A DNA stretch of 64,000 nt from positions 124,001-188,000 of the forward strand of contig NW_006889834.1 in assembly GCF_000231115.1 (NCBI RefSeq), written 5' to 3'. Within the stretch, counting starts at the first letter, position 1; every line of letters starts with the position of its first letter. Shown here piece after piece: positions 30,852 to 40,592 of this stretch. A model generated the notes under the pieces. That model saw nothing but the letters and a program-made list of their open reading frames with translations. It was not told where the DNA came from and did no database searches. This DNA comes from Vittaforma corneae ATCC 50505 (lineage: Eukaryota; Microsporidia; Nosematidae). Made by a program: the position numbers and the translations under genes.

Positions 30852-31277
30852 ATGTTTTAAGAGTTATGACGCAGTTTGATGCTTAATAGTTTACTTGTGT
30901 GGTCGTTTATGGAAAGTTCTGTGTTCATGTTTTGCCATTGGTGCATAGTTAAAGAGTACGCTTGGTACGACGTCATTTTACAGTTGCTCAAAATCCTAGA
31001 AAAGAAATTTCAGATTATGGAATAAGCGACTGTGCTTGAATGAGCTGTTGCGAAAGGTGTGAAGAAAGCAATGACAAGGCAAGATAAATTATAGAATAGA
31101 TTGTGCTTTCACTCGCACCAAATTTGCTGTGCATGAAAGTTATTTTGGAGTATTAAAGTATTATAGACCTTGATAGGCCAATTGTTAAATGAAAACCATG
31201 ACAGTAAACTGGGATTTACTATACGAGACCTGCGGATTTTCACGACTTCTCAAAATTTTATCTTTGTGACAGCCCAG
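30852..31277. other. Intergenic stretch
   Basis: Spacer upstream of the cyclase-like gene. The gene's frame is open back to 31170 but contains no ATG before 31278. A 38-codon ORF (30909-31025) has no start signal or recognisable product. No RNA gene is visible. Confidence 0.35.
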
Positions 31278-33662
31278 ATGGAACCCAAACTAACCGAAGT
31301 TATTCTGAAAACAACCGAGACAATAAATGGCTATAAGATGGTTAAAATGTATCATAATCGAGCAGAAATCAATTCTAAGATCAGTGTTTATCTTGAAATT
31401 GATTTGTACGATTGCAAAAATGATTTCATAAGAACGGAAAGCTTTAGGGGAAGTTTGGATTCGACAGTAAAGGATATAAAGGCGATATTTACAGAAGATA
31501 TTAATGTTTTCATTCATGATCACGGGGCAATGTATATTCTTGATGACTCTCAGCGGCCTTTGTTCAAATGCTTTGAAATATGCAAGCATGCAATAAAATC
31601 ATCATTCAAAACATTTGTAAAAGCTAAATTAAAGCCCCAACAGATCACATTTCTTCCTGGAGGAATTATCAACTTTTATATGCTAAGGAAGTTGATTGTA
31701 GAACACATCCCCATACATTCAATTTCTTTAGAGCATCTTAGATTTTTAAGATATTTAAAGCTTATAAATAACAATTTGAAATCAATTTCAATGCCAAAAA
31801 ATATGCTCGAGTTTTGTGACCTGAGAAGCAATTGTCTAAAATGCTGTGCTGTCCAGTCAAAAGTTTTGATCTTGCAAAACAACGAAATAGCAAAGTTTGT
31901 CTCGAGGTTTTGTTTTAAATACTTAAACCTTTCCAATAACCCACTAAAGACAATCGACTGCAGCTGTGAATTTTTGAATATCAGAAATACAGAAATAGCA
32001 CATTCTTTGGAGTGTGATTCAAAAATAATACTCGCCGACGGTGTAGAAAAGATTAAAATAGGCAAATGCCCCAGCATGAGAGTGCTTTATATAAGCGATT
32101 GCCAGCTCACACAAATCGGAAATGTAATACAAAATTTGAGGCTGTTCAAGGCTAGAAATAACTATTTCCAGAGTTTGCCAAAGCTAAAGAAGTGCGCGGT
32201 TATTGACGTTTCTGGCAATTTTTTAGAAAGTATTAGGGCTTCGAATGTCGTTTTTTTAAATATTTCAAAAAACCAGGTCAGAGAAATAGATTTGAAAAGA
32301 TTCGCCTCTTTGCAGCATCTTAATCTTTCATTTAATCCGCTGGAGAAAATCTTCAATGAAAAAGCTGTTAAACAGCCAAGGTCCATAATACTAAACAGCT
32401 CAACAAACTTAACCTCCACGGTTTTAACGTACAAAAGTGTCAAACGGCATGACTGTGCCAAAAGAAATTTTTTACTAGCGCAGCACAAGATGGAAACAGC
32501 TATTGGTGGCGTGCCTATAACAATCTTTATTCTATCAAAATCAATTGCAAAGCTGGCAGCTTGTGAAATCTTTTCTTCAGCTCTTAGCAGGTCTGCACAT
32601 ACCAACTCACTGCTTGACATATTTTGTGACTTCTCTGAATACTGCTACAAAAAACTGTGCGCCATGGAGCCCAGAATTGAACTGTCATTCACATTTATCA
32701 CGAGCAGACATGTGTTTCTGAGAAGCTTTTCCTTGCCTCTTTTTTTCTGTAATTTTTCTGAAATGGACGTTCTTGTTGAGCCTGAAAACATTAGAGTATT
32801 CAATAATGTCTCAAACTGGTGTACATTTCCAATCTTGTGTAGATACCAGCCATTGATTACAAAGAGAAGCTATTCATTTTTCAGACACAAGGCCGACTAC
32901 AATGAACTATTTCAGTTTAATGATTTCTTTTGTGCAAAGACGTTGGAGTTCTTCGTTGCAAATACGCCAGAGTTTTCTTCCACACAAAAATCAGATTTTG
33001 GTATTGAATGCAAACTAGTCAAAGAAATCCACACAAAATTTTATCGCGAAAACTTCATGAAACGTCTTCAGGAACTGATGTCTCACCACTCCAATCCACA
33101 GTATGAGCTTCTTGGATTTAAGAATATAGACTTCAACATAAATCACAATGGATTAGACTCGGCAGGGCTTTCCACCACCAACCCTGTCTTTCTGTACATG
33201 CAGTTGCATTTTGAATCGTTTATTGATCAAATTTTATGGGTAGAAGAGCTAAATTTAGTTCAGATTATTGATTTCTACGCCAAGGTGTTCCGTGGAAGGG
33301 TGGTTGAAAAGAACTATAAACTATTCATCATTGGATTTAATAACCCACTCCATTCGGCCCTGTTTGGATTAAAAATCCAGAAAATTTTGAGACCAGTGGG
33401 TATTGAGGTTGGCATTGGAATTGCAGATGATGTGGTATTCAGAACTGAGCAGGATGGCATCATGTACTTTGGTGGGCCTGTCTTTAATAAAACATCGCGA
33501 ATAGCAAACCTGGGCATTGGCGTGTTCTGCTGCGGATGTGTCAAGCTTTTTTCGCCCTTAATTGAAACGATAGATGAAGGTGAGAGATACTTGAAAGGGT
33601 TTAATAAGAGACATAGAATATTTTCTCTCAAATTAACGAATGTCTACGACAATCTACAATGA
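31278..33662 (+). CDS. Fungal adenylate-cyclase (Cyr1)-like LRR protein, catalytic residues lost
   Basis: The 794-residue protein starts two bases after CCC. The order of parts matches fungal adenylate cyclase: an N-terminal RA-like region, leucine-rich repeats (about 155-385; LRYLKLINNNLKSI, YLNLSNNPLKTI, LQHLNLSFNPLEKI), a divergent middle where Cyr1 has a PP2C-like domain, and a class III cyclase homology domain (about 630-775). In the last domain, YFGGPVFNKTSRIAN preserves the family's Gly-Pro and the Asn/Arg pair. The metal aspartates are gone: the FTD segment reads FESFIDQI and the GD of KTEGDAF is replaced (EKNYKLFIIGF). It may therefore act as a scaffold or regulator and not make cAMP. 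Confidence 0.7.
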   Translation: MEPKLTEVILKTTETINGYKMVKMYHNRAEINSKISVYLEIDLYDCKNDFIRTESFRGSLDSTVKDIKAIFTEDINVFIHDHGAMYILDDSQRPLFKCFEICKHAIKSSFKTFVKAKLKPQQITFLPGGIINFYMLRKLIVEHIPIHSISLEHLRFLRYLKLINNNLKSISMPKNMLEFCDLRSNCLKCCAVQSKVLILQNNEIAKFVSRFCFKYLNLSNNPLKTIDCSCEFLNIRNTEIAHSLECDSKIILADGVEKIKIGKCPSMRVLYISDCQLTQIGNVIQNLRLFKARNNYFQSLPKLKKCAVIDVSGNFLESIRASNVVFLNISKNQVREIDLKRFASLQHLNLSFNPLEKIFNEKAVKQPRSIILNSSTNLTSTVLTYKSVKRHDCAKRNFLLAQHKMETAIGGVPITIFILSKSIAKLAACEIFSSALSRSAHTNSLLDIFCDFSEYCYKKLCAMEPRIELSFTFITSRHVFLRSFSLPLFFCNFSEMDVLVEPENIRVFNNVSNWCTFPILCRYQPLITKRSYSFFRHKADYNELFQFNDFFCAKTLEFFVANTPEFSSTQKSDFGIECKLVKEIHTKFYRENFMKRLQELMSHHSNPQYELLGFKNIDFNINHNGLDSAGLSTTNPVFLYMQLHFESFIDQILWVEELNLVQIIDFYAKVFRGRVVEKNYKLFIIGFNNPLHSALFGLKIQKILRPVGIEVGIGIADDVVFRTEQDGIMYFGGPVFNKTSRIANLGIGVFCCGCVKLFSPLIETIDEGERYLKGFNKRHRIFSLKLTNVYDNLQ

Positions 33663-33887
33663 AGGGGCAATTTCAATGCAGCATGTGATGCTGGGATAAT
33701 TCTAAACACATCACATGATCCAGGAAAACTGACTGAATATCCAAACTGGGCATGCCATACCTTCTTAAAACGGATCCTGTAATTTTGCACGATCCAGTCT
33801 AAAATGGTTCAGCATCCAATGTATTGAATGTTGAAGACGTGTTTATTTTGTTAAATGCTATTCTTTCTGGAACTATAGCGTCAAGAA

Positions 33888-36512
33888 TTACGACTTTGCA
33901 ATCTTCCTATCTGCGCTTTCTAAAAGTTTGGTACCAAAAGAATGTATCGTCTCAAGCACACTGTTGATTGGCTTTGTTGATTCTTCTCCTACTTTTTTCT
34001 TTAAAAGATCAACATTCTCTTCTAGTTTTCTATACTCAGCAGTCGTTTCTTTTAGCTTCTTGCAGGCATATCCCAAAAGCTTTTTGAAAGTAGCCGTATC
34101 GAACTGCTTTATTTCACTAAGGCATTGAACACACTCGGTGTAGCTCGCTATGGCCTTGTTTATTCTATCCTTTATGCATGGGATTTCTTCATTTTTAATT
34201 TGGTCTATCCCGCTCATAGCTTTTCTAAGCTCCTCAAATTTTACGTTGTTTTTCATTAGCATTTCTACAATGAAGTCGAAAAGTGGATAGTTCTGATTTC
34301 CAAAATATGTTGAAAAAAGGTATAGGCTTTCAATTCTGAACCCCAGCACCATTTTTCTTTTTCTACCATAAACATAATTGATCAAATTTGTGACTTCAAG
34401 TAACATTTTGAATAAAATTTTAAGCTCATTACTTGTCAACAGAAGTGTAATAAGATCGTTGTAGTTTCTGAGAGTCTGATCAATTCTTGTTGTCTCCTCA
34501 AAAAACCATGTTTCAAACACAAATATTAAAACAACCTGTCTAATTTCGGGTATCCCTGAAAGCCTCAGCATGGCCGCCTCCGTGTGGCTTAGCTGCTCTT
34601 TTGCCACACTTTCTAATACGACTTTTTCGTCATCGGTTGGTAGAATCTTTAATATGTTAATGAAATCCTGCTGGGTCAGGTTTTCAGATGATCTTTCAAG
34701 AACATCAAGCAATTCATCAACCGACACTTTCTTCATCTCGAGCTGCTTTAGACACAGAGATATGATAAACAATCTCTTGGATTCTATCACATCCTTACGA
34801 TTCTGACTGTCCTTTTTCTCTAATAGCTTTTTCTGGGATTCTTCACAAAAAAGCTTTTCAAATTTTTGAAAATCCAGGTGAATACTAAAACCTTGAATCT
34901 CACTAAAAATTGTATTTTCAACAGAATGCAACGGATTGACGTGAATGGGCCTGATTGAAAACACAGTTTCATTCACGAGGACATTTGGTGATTGTTTTTT
35001 GGCAAACAGCCGACTACACGTTCGTCTATTTGGCAGCTTGTGAATAATGCTGTGCTCAATCAATGGGACTTCAGTTATTTCCAACTCTCCAAGAGCTTGG
35101 TATATTTGTCTATGGTTTATTTCTGGTGTTTCCATGGTTCGACTAGCCGATTTCATTTTTCCATCTATAGTAGTCTCACTACGGTTATCGTCCTCGTCAT
35201 TTCGACTAATATACTGGCGATGGTGTATTTTTTCAAGGCATTGCTCGTGGAGACTTTTGCACATCTCCTCATTAAGCCCCAACTGTGAACACACCTTGCT
35301 CAGGCATTGGCTATAGCCCAAATTCACTAGTTTTTTATAAACTTCATCATCTGCCTCTCCAAAAAACCTCTCCGAAACAGACTTGGCAACTTCGGCTATA
35401 TCATAGGTCATTGTGTATGGATTGGCCGATTGCGACTCATTGTTCTCAATTATCACCAAGTCGATATAAAAATTTTCATCAAAAAATTTGTAAATATTTT
35501 CCTGGGGAAGCGAGGTTTCAATGTCAGTTCTCATGAATCTATAAAGCCCCTGTTGATAGAAGCAGCTGTTCAGACTCAGATCAAGAATATGGTACGACTC
35601 TTTTTCTTGGACAAAATACAATGAAAGAACTGCATCCTTGGCAATTTCCATGTTCAGATGGCTAAAAACAATGTAGTTGGTATCGAAGTAGCACTTGTTG
35701 GATGGAAAGACAGTGTTCCCTGATTTACAGCGTATTTTTAGTTTCGGAACAAATGAACCACCTTTTAATATTGTAGGTATCGTTGTAATGATTACCTGGT
35801 TAAGGATTTTCTGCGGAAACCGCAGTGTGGTATTGAAGGTAATTATTTGATCGTAGTAGCGAACGTATCTAATAACAGTTTCTAGGTTTTTGAATTGAAA
35901 TTTCAGAGGATTTGTCATAGTTAATGAGTTGAGTGCTGATTCTGCCGACCAAAATATTTTGCAGTATGAAAGTATGCATGATAGAATAAACAGCACATTG
36001 CTCTCCTTGCCATTCCTCATCTCAACGAATAGAACACACTCTCCTTCACAATCCAGCCAAAATTTTGCAATTTTAGAAATTTCGCATGCATCCTCAAGGT
36101 TAAATTCAATATCGTCAAAAACTAGACACTTTTTGTAGCTTTTTGAAATACTTGAGCGTCTGAATGACAGTGCCAGATATCTATCTTTGTATTGTTTGTC
36201 TAGATGCTCAATTAATATGTCTATGTTGTTTCTCTTTGCAACGAAGTCTGTTCTGGAGGTGGTTGCTTCACAAGCAACACACAAGCAATCATTGATTTTC
36301 CAGATAAGCGGGTCCTTCAGAGCCTTGTCATCCAGAGTCTTGGCTTTACTCATTACTTCGCTGGCCTGCAAGTCATTAGTTTTCAGCGCACTTTTATTCT
36401 CATCCACATCAACCTGTCTTCCAGAAAGCATCTGAATCTTCTGATATATCCCCTTTTCGACGTTTAGGTTTTTTTTGATTGCAAGCTTTTCCTCATCCCT
36501 ATTGTTGGCCAT
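33888..36512 (-). CDS. PTEN-formin: inactive PTEN/C2 domain fused to FH2
   Basis: The 874-residue protein joins three modules. Residues about 90-200 match the PTEN/tensin phosphatase domain (VAKRNNIDILIEHLDKQYKD). Its P-loop reads VEMRNGKESN, so the CX5R cysteine and arginine are both replaced. Residues about 205-350 match the PTEN C2 domain (VIRYVRYYDQIITFN, FYQQGLYRFMRTDIE). Residues about 500-835 form an FH2 domain (SVENTIFSEIQ, FINILKILPTDDE, LGFRIESLYLFSTYF). FH2 dimers nucleate and elongate actin filaments, and the PTEN-C2 part probably targets membranes. No long proline-rich FH1 is visible, so profilin-actin delivery may be lacking. No CCC precedes the ATG. Confidence 0.82.
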   Translation of the reverse strand: MANNRDEEKLAIKKNLNVEKGIYQKIQMLSGRQVDVDENKSALKTNDLQASEVMSKAKTLDDKALKDPLIWKINDCLCVACEATTSRTDFVAKRNNIDILIEHLDKQYKDRYLALSFRRSSISKSYKKCLVFDDIEFNLEDACEISKIAKFWLDCEGECVLFVEMRNGKESNVLFILSCILSYCKIFWSAESALNSLTMTNPLKFQFKNLETVIRYVRYYDQIITFNTTLRFPQKILNQVIITTIPTILKGGSFVPKLKIRCKSGNTVFPSNKCYFDTNYIVFSHLNMEIAKDAVLSLYFVQEKESYHILDLSLNSCFYQQGLYRFMRTDIETSLPQENIYKFFDENFYIDLVIIENNESQSANPYTMTYDIAEVAKSVSERFFGEADDEVYKKLVNLGYSQCLSKVCSQLGLNEEMCKSLHEQCLEKIHHRQYISRNDEDDNRSETTIDGKMKSASRTMETPEINHRQIYQALGELEITEVPLIEHSIIHKLPNRRTCSRLFAKKQSPNVLVNETVFSIRPIHVNPLHSVENTIFSEIQGFSIHLDFQKFEKLFCEESQKKLLEKKDSQNRKDVIESKRLFIISLCLKQLEMKKVSVDELLDVLERSSENLTQQDFINILKILPTDDEKVVLESVAKEQLSHTEAAMLRLSGIPEIRQVVLIFVFETWFFEETTRIDQTLRNYNDLITLLLTSNELKILFKMLLEVTNLINYVYGRKRKMVLGFRIESLYLFSTYFGNQNYPLFDFIVEMLMKNNVKFEELRKAMSGIDQIKNEEIPCIKDRINKAIASYTECVQCLSEIKQFDTATFKKLLGYACKKLKETTAEYRKLEENVDLLKKKVGEESTKPINSVLETIHSFGTKLLESADRKIAKS

Positions 36513-37070
36513 GAGATCGCCGATGTTCCTTCTTTATAACTGTAATGTTTCAAAATAACCAATAAAGGAAAATTATGCTACAATGAACATATCCAACAAT
36601 CGTATTATAAAAGAGCTTGGGGTTGTGTAATTCTAGTTAATATGAATGAAATTTCAATTTTACGGCAGGACATTAAAATGCAAAACAATGCCATCCAAAT
36701 ACAGCATTGCATTGCACAGGAGATAGGCATTGAATGATAGACTGAGGAGTGTTATACAAAAGAAACATCCAACAGTTGGAATAGATCACCACATTCCTAA
36801 ATTACATATTATAATGTGTCAACATAGTTTTATAGACAAAACAGTAGGCCTTCAAAATAAATGTTCCTAAAGAACAGCATAGCTCTTTAGAGTTTGTTGT
36901 CCGATTTTGACCCATTTAGCACAAACTCATGGGCTTCGAATCAGCAGGGCCAAAATTTTTAAAAATCTAAATGAAAAGCAAAGCCAGCTTTGTTCCAGCA
37001 GTAAAAGTGTATCAGTTAAAATCAACGAATTGATTTAACCTTTTCTTTATTATTTAGCACTTAAAATTGG
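36513..37070. other. Long intergenic stretch
   Basis: About 560 bases upstream of the formin and downstream of the acyltransferase. It contains no ORF above about 20 codons with a C-rich start, no tRNA-like fold that I can pair, and no clear repeat. Confidence 0.4.
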
Positions 37071-38233
37071 TTATAGCTCCATTCCTGGCAAGATCAAGGG
37101 TGTCTCAGCAACATATAGTGGCTGATTAGAAACAAAGCAGTAAACCAGACACAGCACTATTGCACCTAACACCGATATCATGAGCAGTATTGCCGAAGCC
37201 ATGTATGTGAATCTATGATTAGAATCAATGGAAANNNNNNNNNNNNNNNNNNNNNNNNNNNNNNNNNNNNNNNNNNNNNNNNNNNNNNNNNNNNNNNNNN
37301 NNNNNNNNNNNNNNNNNNNNNNNNNNNNNNNNNNNNNNNNNNNNNNNNNNNNNNNNNNNNNNNNNNNNNNNNNNNNNNNNNNNNNNNNNNNNNNNNNNNN
37401 NNNNNNNNNNNNNNNNNNNNNNNNNNNNNNNNNNNNNNNNNNNNNNNNNNNNNNNNNNNNNNNNNNNNNNNNNNNNNNNNNNNNNNNNNNNNNNNNNNNT
37501 TTTGTATGCTTTCATGATATTTTTTTGCCTTCTCAAATTCCTCGGCACAAAGATATGTACCTTCTGGGAACAGCAATGGGTTCAAGAATCCGCCTTCTTG
37601 TATTGTTTTTTCACAGCTTTGTTGCAAACTTTCAAGATCGTTGTTAACTTGATTCGGATCGCTGGGCTTTCCGTTTCTCGCGAGGAAAACTGAATCAAAG
37701 GCCTCTAACAGATATCCAATAAATGGCGCCTTCCTCAATGAGGCTTTCATTGTGATCATAAGGTTATCAAAATATCCAAGTTGCTCTATCGTATAGGAAA
37801 CAAACATCCAATCAAAATCGCTGACGTGATTTGAGATTGTGATAAAATGTGAGGACCGTAGATTTTTTGGCACATTACAGTAGATAACGGTAAAGCTCTT
37901 TGAGAACCAAAACCTAAGCATTGCGTATCCTAAATGAAAGATGTAGTATTTCATTCTTCGATATATACTTTTTTGAGCACTTCTAGCCAAGCGGATGTGT
38001 CTTGCAACAAATACGATTGTCATCGCCATCAACAGATGGATGATAGCTATTGGAATTCCCACACAGAGATACAAAATGCATTTAATTTTTTGTATCATCT
38101 CCCCCTCCTTTTCGGTAAAATTTATTACATCCCCTTTCAAAAAAATAAAAACCAATAGAATTAAAAGTAATGTTAAAATAGAAATCAAACATAGAATGTG
38201 GAACAAAATAGATAAAAAGCACTTTACCTTCAT
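37071..38233 (-). CDS. Lysophospholipid acyltransferase (AGPAT/LCLAT-like), interrupted by assembly gap
   Basis: This membrane protein carries two N-terminal hydrophobic spans (about 5-33 and 50-78), then the PlsC acyltransferase motifs NHVSDFDW (motif I, NHxxxxD) and FPEGT (motif III). It transfers acyl chains to lysophosphatidate or lysocardiolipin-type acceptors. The layout resembles AGPAT3/5 and LCLAT1. Sequence is unknown at 37235-37499. Beyond the gap, the nominal frame stops at 37178. A different frame stays open to a TAA at 37071-37073 and encodes a good membrane span (ASAILLMISVLGAIVLCLVY), which fits the C-terminal span of this family. The gap is therefore probably mis-sized. Confidence 0.75.
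37235..37499. other. Assembly gap (265 N)
   Basis: A run of 265 N bases inside the acyltransferase gene. The length is unlikely to be exact, because the reading frames on the two sides do not agree. Confidence 0.99.
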
Positions 38234-38417
38234 GCCTCCAAACGTAGAGAAAATATGCTACTATTCCGCGATTACAGCTTCTAAACAAACTTTATTTAAA
38301 AATTTTAAGATATGAAAGATGCATTACATCCATGTTTTGACAGAACAAACGATCAACCCAACCCAGTGCAACAGATAGTAACAAGTGGCGTACTAAATAA
38401 GATGAATGGGTTGATCT

Positions 38418-38990
38418 TCAAAGAATAAATCTTAATATGAGAACCAGCGCCACTATCCCAATCAGGAGAATAATGAATAAAGACTTATCTCCAGCAAACC
38501 TTGATTCTATTCTACTCAGTGTTTCATTACTAACGCCTAGCCTGAATGCTCCTCGTCTCAGAGTTTCGTTTATTCGATCAATGTAAACGCTTTGGCGTCT
38601 TAATGATTCAAGGGAGTCCATCGAAGTGGAAATGAAATCGTCAAGCTTGCTGCTTTGTGCTGCAAAAAACCCGCTTTGGCCCATCTCCGATCCAAAATCA
38701 CTCATTTCAGTGATTTTCTTTGTTCTGATTTTTGAGTCCATTAACTCATTCTCAAGCTCCTGTTTTTCTTTGCTTCTTCTCTCGCTAAGCTCTCTTGCCT
38801 TGCTTTGAAAGGATGATGCTTTTATTTTCAACACCTTCACTTCCTTGTCGCTGGGATCTTCTTTTGCAAGCAGATTCATTAGAGACTGTGTTTTGATAAC
38901 CAGGCTTCCGACTTTTTTCAAATCCTTGTTGCATAGCTCAATTTCATTTTCTATTTCATTGGCCATTATTTTTAGCTCCCCAAGACTCAT
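38418..38990 (-). CDS. BOS1: Bos1/GOSR2 (membrin)-type Qb-SNARE
   Basis: The 190-residue tail-anchored protein begins at an ATG four bases after CCC. An N-terminal helical region (about 1-100) precedes a SNARE motif (about 115-170). This contains SMDSLESLRRQSVYIDRINE and the signature end LGVSNETLSRIESRFAGDK, which is characteristic of Bos1/membrin. A C-terminal anchor (LFIILLIGIVALVLILRF) follows. It should act in ER-to-Golgi fusion with Bet1, Sec22 and Sed5-type partners; a Bet1-like gene is at 13.2 kb. The neighbouring gene encodes an ER-Golgi lectin receptor on the same strand. Confidence 0.85.
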   Translation of the reverse strand: MSLGELKIMANEIENEIELCNKDLKKVGSLVIKTQSLMNLLAKEDPSDKEVKVLKIKASSFQSKARELSERRSKEKQELENELMDSKIRTKKITEMSDFGSEMGQSGFFAAQSSKLDDFISTSMDSLESLRRQSVYIDRINETLRRGAFRLGVSNETLSRIESRFAGDKSLFIILLIGIVALVLILRFIL

Positions 38991-39133
38991 GTATGGGACA
39001 AATGTTTAGCAAATAAAAGAATAACACTTACCATTTCAGACATCAAAATAATTAGTATGATAAAAACACTGATAAGAATTCTCGATAGTAGAACAACCAT
39101 GGTTAAAAGTTAATTTCTTGAACTAAGGCTTAT

Positions 39134-40345
39134 TTATTCTTTTTTTGGTAGTTTTGTCCGCGAAAGTATCCCCTCACCTATTGTTTTAATTACCGATCCC
39201 ACCAAAAACACAACACATGCAAATAAAGTCCATTTAAGCATGCTTGATGTATATTTTCCGCCCGAATCTTGCATTCTCCTGACCTTTCTTTTTATACTTT
39301 CAATCTTCCTTGCCAACTCACTTGCCATACTTTCAAGTTCATTGATTTTTGAATTCATTGCATTCTCGTGTGATGCAGTATCCAACTTGGAACGGTCGTT
39401 TACAATACCAGCAATTGAATCAAGCGAGTCCTTCAGGATCCTCAGCTTCTTTTTGATCGAAAGCACCATCTCAACAATATTATTGTTATTTTTTGAACCC
39501 AACACTATTGCTAGGTAGCTCATGAAGTGGTTTACATCGGCTATTGCAAGTCTTAGCTCTTCATCACTCTTATTCCTGGGATACTGATTGAACTCAGTAT
39601 GAAGATCTCTCATATCGTATCTGTCAGATTCTTCTCTGGCCAATATTCGCAGATCCTTCAACTCAAAAAAAATATCACTCGGGCAGTGCTCGTACTTGGT
39701 TGTTATCGCAAAGATCTTTTCACGGCTGTGTTTATTCATTATTAAAGGCTCATGGATTCTAAATGAGTCCGAGAACAAGTTGCCCTTATCATCAAACAGC
39801 TCAATTTTAAAGTTCTTTTCGGTATGAATGATTTTGACCTTGAATTCATCCAAATGGTCAATGAGTGTGGGATTGATACGGTCAAACCTAGTTGTTTGCA
39901 TGTCTTTATTTCCAAAATCCAAGCCGTAGTTGAATGCAAAAACAACATCAGACCTTTCCTTTGAGAACTCGATTCCCGTGACAAAGCCGTTAAATGTTGG
40001 TGACCCTCCTTTATAATTTCCTTTTTCAAGTGGTTTGTCTAAGTACCACAGATATATTCCGGCCTTTTCAATATCTTTTAACATAAGATTCTTGACTGTA
40101 AATTCAGTTGACCAATTATCTGATGTTGTTTCTTCTTTAATATTGATCAGACTTCCATCACCAGAGCTGGATCTAAGAATTATTGAGCCATCCATCTTTC
40201 TAATGTTATAGAACTGCGAATTGGCTTCTAGTGTCTTTTGATCATTGATGCTTGTGATCTCGCTTTCGAGAACGTGGCTATTGTGATGCGCTGCTTCTTC
40301 GCCTTTTAAAAACCCCAAGAGACATAGAACTCCTAGTCTTACCAT
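39134..40345 (-). CDS. L-type lectin ER-Golgi cargo receptor (Emp46/47, ERGIC-53 family)
   Basis: The 403-residue type I membrane protein has a short signal peptide (LGVLCLLGFL). Residues about 25-245 show the L-type lectin fold: NWSTEFTVKNL, GIYLWYLDKPLEKGNYKGG and TFNGFVTGIEF. A coiled-coil stalk (about 290-365), one transmembrane span (about 370-390) and a short Lys-rich cytosolic tail ending KLPKKE follow. In yeast and animals such receptors carry glycoproteins in COPII vesicles and return by COPI. A dilysine-like tail is present but not in the canonical KKXX position. The stop overlaps AATAAA. Confidence 0.82.
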   Translation of the reverse strand: MVRLGVLCLLGFLKGEEAAHHNSHVLESEITSINDQKTLEANSQFYNIRKMDGSIILRSSSGDGSLINIKEETTSDNWSTEFTVKNLMLKDIEKAGIYLWYLDKPLEKGNYKGGSPTFNGFVTGIEFSKERSDVVFAFNYGLDFGNKDMQTTRFDRINPTLIDHLDEFKVKIIHTEKNFKIELFDDKGNLFSDSFRIHEPLIMNKHSREKIFAITTKYEHCPSDIFFELKDLRILAREESDRYDMRDLHTEFNQYPRNKSDEELRLAIADVNHFMSYLAIVLGSKNNNNIVEMVLSIKKKLRILKDSLDSIAGIVNDRSKLDTASHENAMNSKINELESMASELARKIESIKRKVRRMQDSGGKYTSSMLKWTLFACVVFLVGSVIKTIGEGILSRTKLPKKE

Positions 40346-40592
40346 GCTTTGATTGACTATTTTGAATTTAAAGAATGTGTTTCATCGTATTTGTTTACCT
40401 GCATCACAAATTTTAGTTCAATACCAGAAACTATAGACTGCAGAATATCTTCTCCAATAGCTTATTCGCAAATGCAAATACGCACCAGACAGACATTCCT
40501 GTTTATTTTATATAGCATTGTGTGTCCTTGAGAATGTTTATATTTTGTTTTTAGATCTAGGCTGAAATTTCCATTGGATGCCGTCCACCCTG

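Noticed and set aside
30909..31025. 38-codon ORF upstream of the cyclase-like gene
   Set aside because: No C-rich signal and no recognisable domain; this length is expected by chance.
36920..36960. TTCGAA near a stem-like sequence that looked like a tRNA T arm on the minus strand
   Set aside because: The flanking bases do not pair as a T stem, and no acceptor, D or anticodon arms can be built around it.
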